NCBI RefSeq assembly: GCF_002078015.1
Contig: NZ_LWBP01000002.1
Location: forward strand, 236,072-300,071
Direction: 5' to 3'
Source of the DNA: Niastella populi
GTDB lineage: Bacteria > Bacteroidota > Bacteroidia > Chitinophagales > Chitinophagaceae
DNA: 64,000 nucleotides
Numbering within the stretch: the stretch's first letter is position 1; each line of letters opens with the position of its first letter. The notes under the pieces were generated by a model. That model made no database searches. It was given only the letters and a program-made list of their open reading frames with translations, and had not been told where the DNA came from. This document shows positions 8,073 through 16,501 of the stretch, one piece after another. Both the position numbers and the translations under genes were made by a program.

Positions 8073-9491
8073 ATGAGTGCACAACAATTTGATTTTGGCA
8101 TGATTGGCCTCGGCGTTATGGGCAGAAATTTTCTGTTGAACATGGCCGACCACGGTTTTAAAGTAATCGGTTTCGACAAAGACAATCAGAAAACCTCGGC
8201 CCTTGAATCGGATGCTACCGCAGGTACTACGGTAAAAGGCGTTGGTTCGTTACAGGATATGATCAGCCAGCTGGCAGTTCCGCGGAAGATCATGATGCTG
8301 GTGCCTGCCGGCAAACCCGTTGACGATGTCATTGAAAGCCTGCTGCCCCTGGTGCAAAAAGGCGATATCATTATCGACGGTGGGAACAGTCATTTTACCG
8401 ATACGCTGAGACGTGTTACCTGGCTGCAGGGCAAAGGCATTCATTTTATGGGTATAGGCGTTTCAGGCGGCGAACAGGGTGCACGTACCGGTCCAAGCAT
8501 TATGCCCGGCGGCGATCCCGAAGCATATCCGCATGTACGTCCCATGCTCGAGGCCGTTGCCGCCAAAGTTGATTCAATTCCCTGCGTGGCCCACCTCGGA
8601 AAAGGCGCTGCCGGCCACTATGTTAAAATGGTGCACAACGGCATAGAGTATGCCATCATGCAACTGATAAGCGAAAGCTACGACCTGCTGCACCGCGGTC
8701 TTGGATTGAGCAATGATGAACTGCATACCGTTTTCGATTCGTGGAATAAAGGAGATCTGCGTTCTTTCCTTATAGAGATCACTGCCGACATATTTTTACA
8801 ACCCGATGATAAAACGCCTAACCGCCTTGTTGACATGATCCTCGATAAAGCCGGCGCAAAAGGCACCGGTAAATGGACATCACAGGACGCTATGGACCTG
8901 GGCGTTCCCATTCCCACTATCGATATGGCCGTTACCATGCGTAACCTGTCGGCTTTAAAAAATGAACGGGTTCACGCCTCTACTTTGTACCCTGAAAACA
9001 GGAGTTTGATTGGCGTGCCTAAAGAACAATTTATTCAACAGGTGCACGACGCCCTGCTGTTTGCCACCATCATCAGTTATGCACAGGGGCTGGCGCAACT
9101 GCACAAAGCAAGCACCGAGCTCGATATGCAGATACCCATGCCGCAGGTTGTAAGCGTTTGGCGCGGCGGCTGTATTATCCGTTCCACCCTGCTCGGTCTT
9201 TTTGGAAACGCTTACAAAACGAACCCTCAGTTGTCGAATTTGTTATTAGATGGCGGTGTTGCCAAAATACTGCAGGAAAAAGCAGCCGGTCTTCGCGCGG
9301 TAGCGGCGCTGGCCATTCAGCACAGCATACCTGCGGGGGCATTGATGAGCGCACTGAGCTATTTCGAAACCTACAGAAGCAATCAATTACCTATTAACCT
9401 GCTGCAGGCGCAACGCGATTATTTTGGCGCACATACCTATCAGCGTATCGACCAGGAAGGCAGTTTCCATACATCCTGGGGTAAGAAATAA
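8073..9491 (+). CDS. gnd: 6-phosphogluconate dehydrogenase (decarboxylating)
   Basis: The enzyme oxidises and decarboxylates 6-phosphogluconate to ribulose 5-phosphate, yielding NADPH, in the cytosol. From the ATG at 8073 it has 472 residues, the normal length. It shows the dinucleotide fold GLGVMGRN near the N-terminus, IIDGGNSHF, GVSGGEQGARTGPSIMPGG, and the catalytic GHYVKMVHNGIEYA helix with the conserved Lys and Asn. A longer frame exists from a TTG at 8052, but the promoter overlaps it. It heads the gnd-zwf-pgl cluster with 52 bp to zwf, so the three oxidative pentose phosphate enzymes are probably co-expressed. Confidence 0.97.
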   Translation: MSAQQFDFGMIGLGVMGRNFLLNMADHGFKVIGFDKDNQKTSALESDATAGTTVKGVGSLQDMISQLAVPRKIMMLVPAGKPVDDVIESLLPLVQKGDIIIDGGNSHFTDTLRRVTWLQGKGIHFMGIGVSGGEQGARTGPSIMPGGDPEAYPHVRPMLEAVAAKVDSIPCVAHLGKGAAGHYVKMVHNGIEYAIMQLISESYDLLHRGLGLSNDELHTVFDSWNKGDLRSFLIEITADIFLQPDDKTPNRLVDMILDKAGAKGTGKWTSQDAMDLGVPIPTIDMAVTMRNLSALKNERVHASTLYPENRSLIGVPKEQFIQQVHDALLFATIISYAQGLAQLHKASTELDMQIPMPQVVSVWRGGCIIRSTLLGLFGNAYKTNPQLSNLLLDGGVAKILQEKAAGLRAVAALAIQHSIPAGALMSALSYFETYRSNQLPINLLQAQRDYFGAHTYQRIDQEGSFHTSWGKK

Positions 9492-9543
9492 CGATCGTTA
9501 AAGCAGACAGGAGCTAATAAGAAAAGATATTTCAATTCAGCAT

Positions 9544-11073
9544 ATGACAAACCATAAATGCCCGCCGGCCTCATTGCTATTTATCTTTGGTGGCAGTGGC
9601 GATTTGAACCAGCGTAAACTTTCACCCGCTTTATATAACCTGTTCATCGATAACTGGATGCCCGAAAAGTTCCATATTGTGGGCATCGGCAGAACGGCTT
9701 ATTCCGATGACAGTTTCAGAAAACATTTACACGACGGCATTCAGCAGTTCTCGCGCCGTAAAGACGATCAGAACGGCAAATGGCAGGAATTTTCAAAAAA
9801 CCTCACCTACCTGCAAATGGATGCCGGCAATGAAGCCGATTACCAGAAAATTGCCGACATCGTAAAACAAAAAGAACAGGAGTTTGGCGAACACCCCAAT
9901 GTTATCTTCTACATGTCTGTAGCCCCGCACCTGGTACCCCAAATTGCCAGCAAACTGGGCGCTTTAAATATTTGTCACGATACCAAATGCACCCGCATAG
10001 TGGTTGAAAAACCATTCGGTCATGATCTTAAAAGCGCTCATGAACTGAACGGTTTACTTACCTCCATGTTCGATGAAACACAGATCTACCGCATAGATCA
10101 CTACCTCGGTAAAGAAACCGTTCAAAACATTCTTGCGTTGCGTTTTGCCAATGCGCTGTTTGAACCGATCTGGAACCGGAACTACATTGACCATATTCAA
10201 ATTACCGCTGCCGAAACCGTTGGCCTTGAAAACCGCGGCGATTATTACGAACGCTCCGGGGCGCTGCGCGATATGGTGCAGAACCACATTCTGCAATTGT
10301 TGTGCATGATAGCCATGGAAGCGCCGGTTTCATTCGACGCCAACGAGATCAGAAATAAAAAAGTAGATGTATTGAACGCCATTCGCAAATACAGCAAAGA
10401 AGAGGTGCATAAGTATGCAGTACGCGGACAGTATTCCGATGGCTGGATGCAGGGCAAAAAAGTTCCCGGCTATCGCAATGAAGGCAAGGTGAACCCCGGC
10501 TCGCCCACCGATACGTTTGCAGCAGTAAAATTTTATATCGACAACTGGCGCTGGCAGGATGTTCCTTTTTATGTACGCACCGGTAAACGCCTGCATGAAA
10601 AATCAACCATCATTACCATTCAGTTCAAACCGGCGCCCAACTATGCCTTCCCGCAGGAAGCGGCACTTACCTGGAGGCCCAACAGGCTTACCATCAGCAT
10701 TCAGCCCGAAATGGATATCCGCTTACGCTTCCAGGCAAAACGCCCCGGACAAACCGTAACGCTGAACCCGGTTGATATGATCTTCAATTATAAAGACACT
10801 TACGGCGACGATGATCCCGAAGCATATGAAACCCTGTTGCTCGATGTAATGGAAGGCAACGCTACGTTATTCATGCGCAGCGACCAGGTTGAAGCTGCAT
10901 GGAAAGTGGTAATGCCCATTCAGGAAGCATGGGAAACCCGGCCGCCGGTTGATTTCCCTAACTATGCACCCGATAGCTGGGGCCCTGAAGATGCAGAAGC
11001 GCTTATTGCCCGCGATGGCCGCAACTGGATCACATTGCCGGCGGCTCACCAGGGAGTACAGGCAGGTCATTAA
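9544..11073 (+). CDS. zwf: Glucose-6-phosphate 1-dehydrogenase
   Basis: This is the first committed step of the oxidative pentose phosphate pathway: glucose 6-phosphate to 6-phosphogluconolactone with reduction of NADP. The product has 509 residues, the usual length. The coenzyme fold begins GGSGDLNQRKLSPALYNL, and the active-site signature RIDHYLGKE (183-191) contains the catalytic His and Lys. VVEKPFGHD is intact. It lies between gnd and pgl on the same strand; the next gene starts 100 bp downstream, across an inverted repeat (11085-11158) that could weaken read-through. Confidence 0.97.
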   Translation: MTNHKCPPASLLFIFGGSGDLNQRKLSPALYNLFIDNWMPEKFHIVGIGRTAYSDDSFRKHLHDGIQQFSRRKDDQNGKWQEFSKNLTYLQMDAGNEADYQKIADIVKQKEQEFGEHPNVIFYMSVAPHLVPQIASKLGALNICHDTKCTRIVVEKPFGHDLKSAHELNGLLTSMFDETQIYRIDHYLGKETVQNILALRFANALFEPIWNRNYIDHIQITAAETVGLENRGDYYERSGALRDMVQNHILQLLCMIAMEAPVSFDANEIRNKKVDVLNAIRKYSKEEVHKYAVRGQYSDGWMQGKKVPGYRNEGKVNPGSPTDTFAAVKFYIDNWRWQDVPFYVRTGKRLHEKSTIITIQFKPAPNYAFPQEAALTWRPNRLTISIQPEMDIRLRFQAKRPGQTVTLNPVDMIFNYKDTYGDDDPEAYETLLLDVMEGNATLFMRSDQVEAAWKVVMPIQEAWETRPPVDFPNYAPDSWGPEDAEALIARDGRNWITLPAAHQGVQAGH

Positions 11074-11084
11074 AACATTGTTTC

Positions 11085-11158
11085 AAGGTACAGGTCTCAG
11101 GTTACCGGGTTGTTTTAGGTGCATTTCCTTGTAACCTGAAACCTGTAACCTGAAACCT
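11085..11158. repeat. Stutter repeat, family CAGGTTACAGGT, copy 1
   Basis: The left arm GGTACAGGTCTCAGGTTAC (11087-11105) and the right arm GTAACCTGAAACCTGTAACC (11131-11150) are inverse complements apart from one missing base and one mismatch. The right arm itself is a stutter of the word AACCTG(A/T). The spacer GCATTTCCTT resembles that of the second copy at 25964-26033. It lies between zwf and pgl. Confidence 0.7.
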
Positions 11159-11173
11159 AAACACAGAATCGAT

Positions 11174-11899
11174 ATGCTTCATATATACAAAAGTACTGAC
11201 CAACTTAGCCATGCCCTTGCAGAATGGATTACCCAGGCCATTGAAACCACCCTGCAAAAACAGGATCGTTTTACCTGGGTAGTAACAGGCGGTAATTCGC
11301 CCAAACAACTGTACGAACTGCTGGCCGCTTCGCCTTACCGTGAGCGTATAAACTGGAGCAAACTGCATATTTTCTGGGGCGATGAACGTGCAGTTCCATT
11401 CGACGATAGCCGCAACAACGCAAAAATGGCCTTTGAGCATTTGCTCAGTAAAGTGCCGGTTGTTCTCGAGCAGGTACATATAATGAACACTACCCTTTCG
11501 CCCAACGATTCAGCCAAAGCCTACGAAGCTATATTACATCGCTACTTCGGCAATGAAGGCGCCAGCTTCGACCTGGTGTTGAACGGCATGGGCGACGATG
11601 GCCATACTTTATCACTGTTCCCTCATACCCCGGTCATTCACGAAAAACAAGCCTGGGTCAGCTCCTTCTACCTCGAGCCCCAACAGATGCACCGCATCAC
11701 CTTAACCGCCCCCATAGTGAACCGGGCTGCAAAAGTGGCCTTTCTCACTTTTGGCGCCAACAAAGCCAATGCCTTGTTTGAAGTTTTAAAAGGCGCCCGC
11801 AATATTGACCAATACCCATCGCAGATCATTCAGCCGGCCAGCGGCGAACTGCACTGGTTTGTTGATGAAGCGGCCGCCAGCCTGGTAAAACAACCGTAG
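11174..11899 (+). CDS. pgl: 6-phosphogluconolactonase (DevB type)
   Basis: A 241-residue member of the NagB/DevB hydrolase family that opens 6-phosphogluconolactone to 6-phosphogluconate, linking zwf to gnd. Family marks are VTGGNSPKQLYELL near residue 36, FWGDERAVPFDDSRNN in the middle, and GMGDDGHTLSLFPHT with the catalytic acid/His region. It is the last gene of the gnd-zwf-pgl set; order and strand support co-transcription, although the hairpin-forming repeat upstream of it could alter its relative expression. Confidence 0.95.
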   Translation: MLHIYKSTDQLSHALAEWITQAIETTLQKQDRFTWVVTGGNSPKQLYELLAASPYRERINWSKLHIFWGDERAVPFDDSRNNAKMAFEHLLSKVPVVLEQVHIMNTTLSPNDSAKAYEAILHRYFGNEGASFDLVLNGMGDDGHTLSLFPHTPVIHEKQAWVSSFYLEPQQMHRITLTAPIVNRAAKVAFLTFGANKANALFEVLKGARNIDQYPSQIIQPASGELHWFVDEAAASLVKQP

Positions 11900-12228
11900 T
11901 TGTTTTTTTCCCAAATCATACTTTTCTGCTAATCAAATCAATAGACTTAGTTTTTAAAGTGGCTCAATAATTAATGAAATTTTTATCCTGACTGGACAAA
12001 AATTTACCTCTTTCTGCATAGGGGAAAATGCAGAAAGGCTGTTATTATAAGTAGTTATTGAGATGTTAACACCCACCAGCGTTTCCCCAAAGCGTACATA
12101 CAAAAACTTGCCAGGAACACACTTGCAGGCCGGCTGTTTATTGCAATATACTTTCCTGCTTTCATCCCGCATACTATCGGCTGTTTATGCTTCATTCCCG
12201 ATCGTTGATCCTCAAAATCAATTGAAGC
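11900..12228. other. Gene-free gap of about 330 bp
   Basis: AT-rich DNA between pgl and the glycosyltransferase. I see no open frame with protein-like composition, no strong hairpin and no exact promoter element. It must contain the promoter of the glycosyltransferase gene. Confidence 0.5.
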
Positions 12229-13185
12229 ATGGCTAAGCTGGTTTCCATAGTAGTTCCGGTTCATAACGAAAAAGATAATGTGACCGTAATGGCAAAAGCC
12301 ATCAAGCGCACGTTTGCAGGTTTGCCTTATCGTTACCATCTCGTTTTTATCGATGACGGAAGCACCGATTTAACGTTACACGAAATAAAGAAACTGGCCC
12401 TGCAGGATGAACATATCAGGTTTATTTCATTTTCACGGAACTTCGGTCACCAGGCCGCGCTCAAAGCCGGGCTCGATAAAGCAGAGGGCGATTGCGTGAT
12501 CTCGATGGATGGCGATTTGCAACATCCGCCTCAATTGATACCGCAATTGCTTGAGAAATGGGAAGAAGGCTACGACATGGTTTACACGGTTCGTAAAGAA
12601 GATAAAAACCTGCCATTCACAAAAAGAGTGACATCCAATCTTTTTTACCGGCTCATCAACTGGCTCAGTGATATCAAAATTGAAAAAGGCACTGCTGATT
12701 TCAGGTTGATGAACCGCAACGTTGTGGATGTGTTGCGTAATTTGCAGGAGTTCGAGCCTTTTTTCAGAGGGCTGGTAAAATGGGCGGGCTTCAAACAAAC
12801 GCCGGTTGAATACGACCCCGATCAGCGCAAATCGGGCGCCACAAAATATACATCAAAAAGGATGATAAGGTTTGCCCTGCAGGGCATTACCTCTTTCAGC
12901 ATCAGGCCGTTGTATGCAGCCACGTATATTGGTTTTTCGTTTGCCGCCCTGTCGGTATTATACTTCCCTTACGCGTTATACAGTTATTATTTCGGGTATA
13001 CGATTTCCGGTTGGACCTCTGTAATTGTTACCATCGTGTTCTTTGGCGGCCTGCAGCTGATGATCCTCGGCATCATTGGCATTTACCTTGGCAAGCTGTT
13101 CATGCAGAACAAACACCGACCTATTTACATTGTTAAAGAATCAAATATTCATGAGCCGTCAGCGATACATATTAATGAGTTTTGA
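12229..13185 (+). CDS. Membrane-anchored family 2 glycosyltransferase (DPM1/GtrB type)
   Basis: A 318-residue enzyme of the polyprenyl-phosphate glycosyltransferase type. The GT-A domain shows VVPVHNEKDN, FIDDGSTDLT and the metal site SMDGDLQHPP; RKSGATKYTS follows, then two membrane helices at about 230-250 and 262-288. Relatives move a sugar from a nucleotide donor to undecaprenyl phosphate at the inner face of the cytoplasmic membrane. The 3' end overlaps the polysaccharide deacetylase gene by 35 bp, suggesting coupled expression and a role in surface glycan or lipid modification (inference). Confidence 0.9.
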   Translation: MAKLVSIVVPVHNEKDNVTVMAKAIKRTFAGLPYRYHLVFIDDGSTDLTLHEIKKLALQDEHIRFISFSRNFGHQAALKAGLDKAEGDCVISMDGDLQHPPQLIPQLLEKWEEGYDMVYTVRKEDKNLPFTKRVTSNLFYRLINWLSDIKIEKGTADFRLMNRNVVDVLRNLQEFEPFFRGLVKWAGFKQTPVEYDPDQRKSGATKYTSKRMIRFALQGITSFSIRPLYAATYIGFSFAALSVLYFPYALYSYYFGYTISGWTSVIVTIVFFGGLQLMILGIIGIYLGKLFMQNKHRPIYIVKESNIHEPSAIHINEF

Positions 13186-13996
13186 TGTAGAAGAATTTGA
13201 TATGCCGTTAGAGTATGATCAAACGCTTACCGTTTACGAACAAATGGAAACCGGTTTCAAGGGGCTGGAGGCCACGATGTCGGTTATAAACGGCAGTGAT
13301 GCACTATGTACGTTCTTTACCACGGCACATTTTGCCAACTGGTATCCCGACAGCATCAGACAAATATCGCGCAGGCATGAAATTGCGTCCCATACCTTCT
13401 TTCATACCCAATATAAAACGGCCGATCTTTTACAAAGCAGGCTCGAGCTTGAAAACATAACCGCGCAACCCGTGTATGGGTTGAGAATGCCGCGTTTGAA
13501 GAAAGTGCCTATGCAGGATGTCATTCAGGCTGGTTATAGTTACGATTCATCTATAAACCCAACATGGATCCCGGGGCGGTACAACGATCTTTCCCTGCCG
13601 CGCACTATGTATTATGATGAAAATATGCTGCGGGTGCCCGCATCGGTTAGTCCGGGCCTGCGCATACCGCTGTTCTGGCTGGCCTTTAAGAATATGCCTT
13701 ACAGCCTTTTCAAATACCTGTGTATACAAACGCTGAAAAAAGACGGGTACCTGTGCCTGTATTTTCACCCCTGGGAGTTCACCGATATCTGGGAATTCAA
13801 AATACCGGGGTATGCAAAAAGATGGTCGGGCGAGAAATTACAACAGCGCCTGCACCGGCTTATAAAAGACCTGAAAACAGAAGGTGATTTTACCACTATG
13901 TGGCAAATGGTTTCAGCCGCCAAACCTCCGGAACCCCGCCAGCTCAATGAGGCCGGTCACGCAAAACCATCGAAACAGGCTCCCCTGGCAAAATAA
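13151..13996 (+). CDS. Polysaccharide deacetylase (NodB-type) family protein
   Basis: The first protein-like start is the ATG at 13151 (Met-Ser-Arg-Gln), giving 281 residues; a longer frame from 13076 runs inside the preceding gene. The NodB fold is marked by the catalytic/metal Asp-Val-Glu-Glu-Phe-Asp near residue 11, the metal-binding HEIASHTFFHT, the LRMPR strand and the late motif YLCLYFHPWEF. Such enzymes remove N-acetyl groups from polymeric or lipid-linked amino sugars. It has no clear signal peptide, so it may act in the cytoplasm on the product of the overlapping glycosyltransferase (inference). Confidence 0.85.
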   Translation: MSRQRYILMSFDVEEFDMPLEYDQTLTVYEQMETGFKGLEATMSVINGSDALCTFFTTAHFANWYPDSIRQISRRHEIASHTFFHTQYKTADLLQSRLELENITAQPVYGLRMPRLKKVPMQDVIQAGYSYDSSINPTWIPGRYNDLSLPRTMYYDENMLRVPASVSPGLRIPLFWLAFKNMPYSLFKYLCIQTLKKDGYLCLYFHPWEFTDIWEFKIPGYAKRWSGEKLQQRLHRLIKDLKTEGDFTTMWQMVSAAKPPEPRQLNEAGHAKPSKQAPLAK

Positions 13997-14009
13997 TATA
14001 ACGCAGTAA

Positions 14010-14420
14010 TTATTTAAAAAAGGCCGCTACCATTTCATTGGTAAGCGTTCTTTCTCCTTTTGTCCAAATGGAATTGGGCGGCGGGAATTCATTCCGGCAA
14101 TAGCCGCCCTGGTTTTCAAAATCAAAAACCGCGTGGCAATAATTGTTGATGATAAGCGCACAGCGCTGCCAGTCTTTCGACCAGATGATCCTGATAGTGC
14201 CTTGCCGTTGCTGCGCCGGCACTTCTTCAATATTGTAAATATGCACGGCGTCGAGAATGGTTTGTTTTCCTGTACCCGGCTCTACTTCCATCGCATAAAA
14301 ATAGCCGGTATCGGTATCGTCTTCAAAAACAACAGCGAAATTGTTCTCCTCATTGGTACATTCAACAAACGTACTGTCACCGGCCGTATAGGCCTGCTCG
14401 CGCAAAAGGTATCCGTTCAT
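14010..14420 (-). CDS. Small conserved protein, DUF2251-like
   Basis: A 136-residue soluble protein. The segment FAVVFEDDTDTGYFYAME followed by ILDAVHIYN fits the DUF2251 family, whose function is unknown. No signal peptide or catalytic motif can be named. The stop of the upstream Dabb gene (14426) is 5 bp from its ATG on the same strand, so the two probably form an operon. The family call is from memory of the pattern and should be treated as likely rather than proven. Confidence 0.7.
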   Translation of the reverse strand: MNGYLLREQAYTAGDSTFVECTNEENNFAVVFEDDTDTGYFYAMEVEPGTGKQTILDAVHIYNIEEVPAQQRQGTIRIIWSKDWQRCALIINNYCHAVFDFENQGGYCRNEFPPPNSIWTKGERTLTNEMVAAFFK

Positions 14421-14425
14421 ATCGC

Positions 14426-14833
14426 TTATTTGGCATCAACCGAATCGTACACGATCACTTTGCTCCACAGGTGCGAATAATCTTCAACGAATTTCAGGTG
14501 AATGGGATCAACCTGGTAACGCTGCTGATCGGCGGCATTATCGAACATGGTAAACCATGATATGGCATAAGAGCTGTCGATAACATCGCGGTTGGTATCT
14601 GCAGGCTGACCAATATGGAAAGTTTTTATAGTCTTTACTTTCGAAAGTTTTGTAAGGCCTTCTATGAGTTTGGCGCGGTCTTCCTTACTGCCGGCATTCT
14701 TTAACCAGAAATAAACGTGATGTATAAACTTGTTTTCGATCATAACGGGTTCTTGTTTTCCTGCTAAGGTAACCAATCCGCCGGCAACCACAGCTTTTGA
14801 GGTATGGGCGATGAATTCACGTCTGGTTGACAT
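14426..14833 (-). CDS. Dabb (stress-responsive alpha/beta-barrel) family protein with Tat-like leader
   Basis: A 135-residue protein. The N-terminus STRREFIAHTSKAVVAGG is a twin-arginine-type export leader, and the remainder, from about residue 33 (FIHHVYFWLKNAGSKEDR) to SHLWSKVIVYD, is a Dabb ferredoxin-like domain. Dabb proteins are small dimers with varied or unknown roles. Export of a Dabb domain is frequent in Bacteroidota. It is the first gene of a pair with the DUF2251-like gene. The start is the ATG directly before the leader. Confidence 0.85.
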   Translation of the reverse strand: MSTRREFIAHTSKAVVAGGLVTLAGKQEPVMIENKFIHHVYFWLKNAGSKEDRAKLIEGLTKLSKVKTIKTFHIGQPADTNRDVIDSSYAISWFTMFDNAADQQRYQVDPIHLKFVEDYSHLWSKVIVYDSVDAK

Positions 14834-14961
14834 TTTTTTACAGTTTTCGTAAAGCTAAGGAAAGTTGGTAAGAATACCATTCAATTCCAGGATGACTTTC
14901 AGGCCGTTTGACAGTACGGATTTCGGTCATCCATGGGTAAAGAAATTTAAAACCGTTTTCA

Positions 14962-14991
14962 TTGATTATACAACGGGATATTATACTTTTA
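14962..14991 (+). promoter_or_regulatory. Candidate promoter of the M48 peptidase gene
   Basis: TTG (14962-14964), 19 bases, then TACTTTTA (14984-14991), one mismatch from TAnnTTTG. Initiation near 14998 would leave about 19 nt before the ATG at 15017. Confidence 0.45.
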
Positions 14992-15016
14992 CTTAGCTCA
15001 CATTTTGATATAGACC

Positions 15017-16465
15017 ATGAAACCCTTACACACTGTTATCTGCCTGATCTTATGCTGTTGCATAAGCAATACTTTTTGCCAGGATCTTACTTATTACCAT
15101 ACGCCGGAAGACGATGCCGGCAAATACTCCGAATGGATGGCTGCCACCGAAAAAAGGTATAAGGCAGATGTATCCGGCCTGGGAGGCGGGAATAAAAAAT
15201 ACCTCGAACAGTTATTCAAAGACCGCTATGAGAATATCAGGAAGATGTACGATCGCAAAGAGATCGTAACAGAAGCGGTTGCCAACGGCTATTTACAGTC
15301 ACTGGTGAGTGAGATCGTAAGGTCAAATCAATCTCTCGCCCCGCTCGAAGCCCGGGTTGCTTTTTCCCGCACCTGGTGGCCCAATGCAAGCAGCATGGGC
15401 GAAGGCACAATCCTGTTCAACATCGGGCTATTTTATAAACTTCAAAATGAAAGCCAGGCCGCTTTTGTTATTTGCCACGAACTGGCGCACCTGTTCCTGA
15501 ACCATAGCAACAACAATATAACCCGGTATGTAAATACTGTTTACTCCAACGAATTTCAGGCCGAGCTTAAAAAGATAAATAAAAGCCAGTATCAAAAGAA
15601 TCAGCAGCTCGATGCGCTCACCAGGTCAATCACTTTTGATAACCGGCGCCATAGCCGGGAACATGAAGCGGAAGCTGATTCGCTGGCGCTGGAATGGCTG
15701 AAAAATACCTCTTTTGATGTAAGGGAATCGCTCTCCTGTTTAGCCCTTCTGGATAGCATAGACCGGGACAAGTACAATGCAACGCTGCCACTGAAACAGG
15801 TGTTCAGCTTCCCGGAATACCCCTTCCAGGAAAAATGGACCAAAGAAGAAAAAACGCTGTTCAGCACTATGGCTGCCCTTAGCGAGGAAGAAAGCAAAAA
15901 AGAGCGGGATTCTTTAAAAACGCATCCCGACTGCAGCTTACGTGTTGCCAGGCTAAAAGACAGGGTTCAGCAATATTATAATTCAAACAGCCGTACCTTC
16001 GTGATCAACGAAAAACAATTCAGGCAACTGCAAAATGATTTCGATTACGAGATCATTGATTTCTGCTACCGGTCAGACAATGTTTCAAGAAGCCTGTATT
16101 ATACATTGCAAATGCTCGAAAGCCAGCCAACCAATGCTTATTTAATAACCAATACCGGCCGCTGTATCAATAAGCTGTTCAATGCCCAAAAAAACCATAC
16201 CTTAAGTAAGGTTGCCGACCTGCCATCGCCTTATAATGATAAAAACTATAACAACCTGCTTGAGTTTATACAACGGCTGCGATTACCTGACCTTGGGGCA
16301 TTCAGTTATTATTATTTAAAACAACAGCCCGCGGGCCTGTTAGCCAATGAAGATTTCCTGGCGGCCCTTATTGAAAGTAAAGGCAATTACAACAAGCCGG
16401 AAGAAAGACAACACTTCATCGAAACTTATAAAAAACAGTTCCCTACAGGAAAATATCGTTTTTAA
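15017..16465 (+). CDS. Secreted M48 family zinc metallopeptidase
   Basis: A 482-residue protein with a signal peptide (about 1-21, ending in a Cys-rich stretch before Gln). The zinc motif is HELAH (His154, Glu155, His158) and the third ligand is probably Glu217 in HEAEAD. The C-terminal half (about 290-482) is a helical region without an obvious catalytic motif. M48 proteins of this type act in periplasmic protein quality control. It is followed 36 bp later by a second exported gene on the same strand, so the two may be functionally linked. Confidence 0.88.
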   Translation: MKPLHTVICLILCCCISNTFCQDLTYYHTPEDDAGKYSEWMAATEKRYKADVSGLGGGNKKYLEQLFKDRYENIRKMYDRKEIVTEAVANGYLQSLVSEIVRSNQSLAPLEARVAFSRTWWPNASSMGEGTILFNIGLFYKLQNESQAAFVICHELAHLFLNHSNNNITRYVNTVYSNEFQAELKKINKSQYQKNQQLDALTRSITFDNRRHSREHEAEADSLALEWLKNTSFDVRESLSCLALLDSIDRDKYNATLPLKQVFSFPEYPFQEKWTKEEKTLFSTMAALSEEESKKERDSLKTHPDCSLRVARLKDRVQQYYNSNSRTFVINEKQFRQLQNDFDYEIIDFCYRSDNVSRSLYYTLQMLESQPTNAYLITNTGRCINKLFNAQKNHTLSKVADLPSPYNDKNYNNLLEFIQRLRLPDLGAFSYYYLKQQPAGLLANEDFLAALIESKGNYNKPEERQHFIETYKKQFPTGKYRF

Positions 16466-16501
16466 ACGCTTTCCAAAACCTTTAAACATCACTAATTACA
16501 A

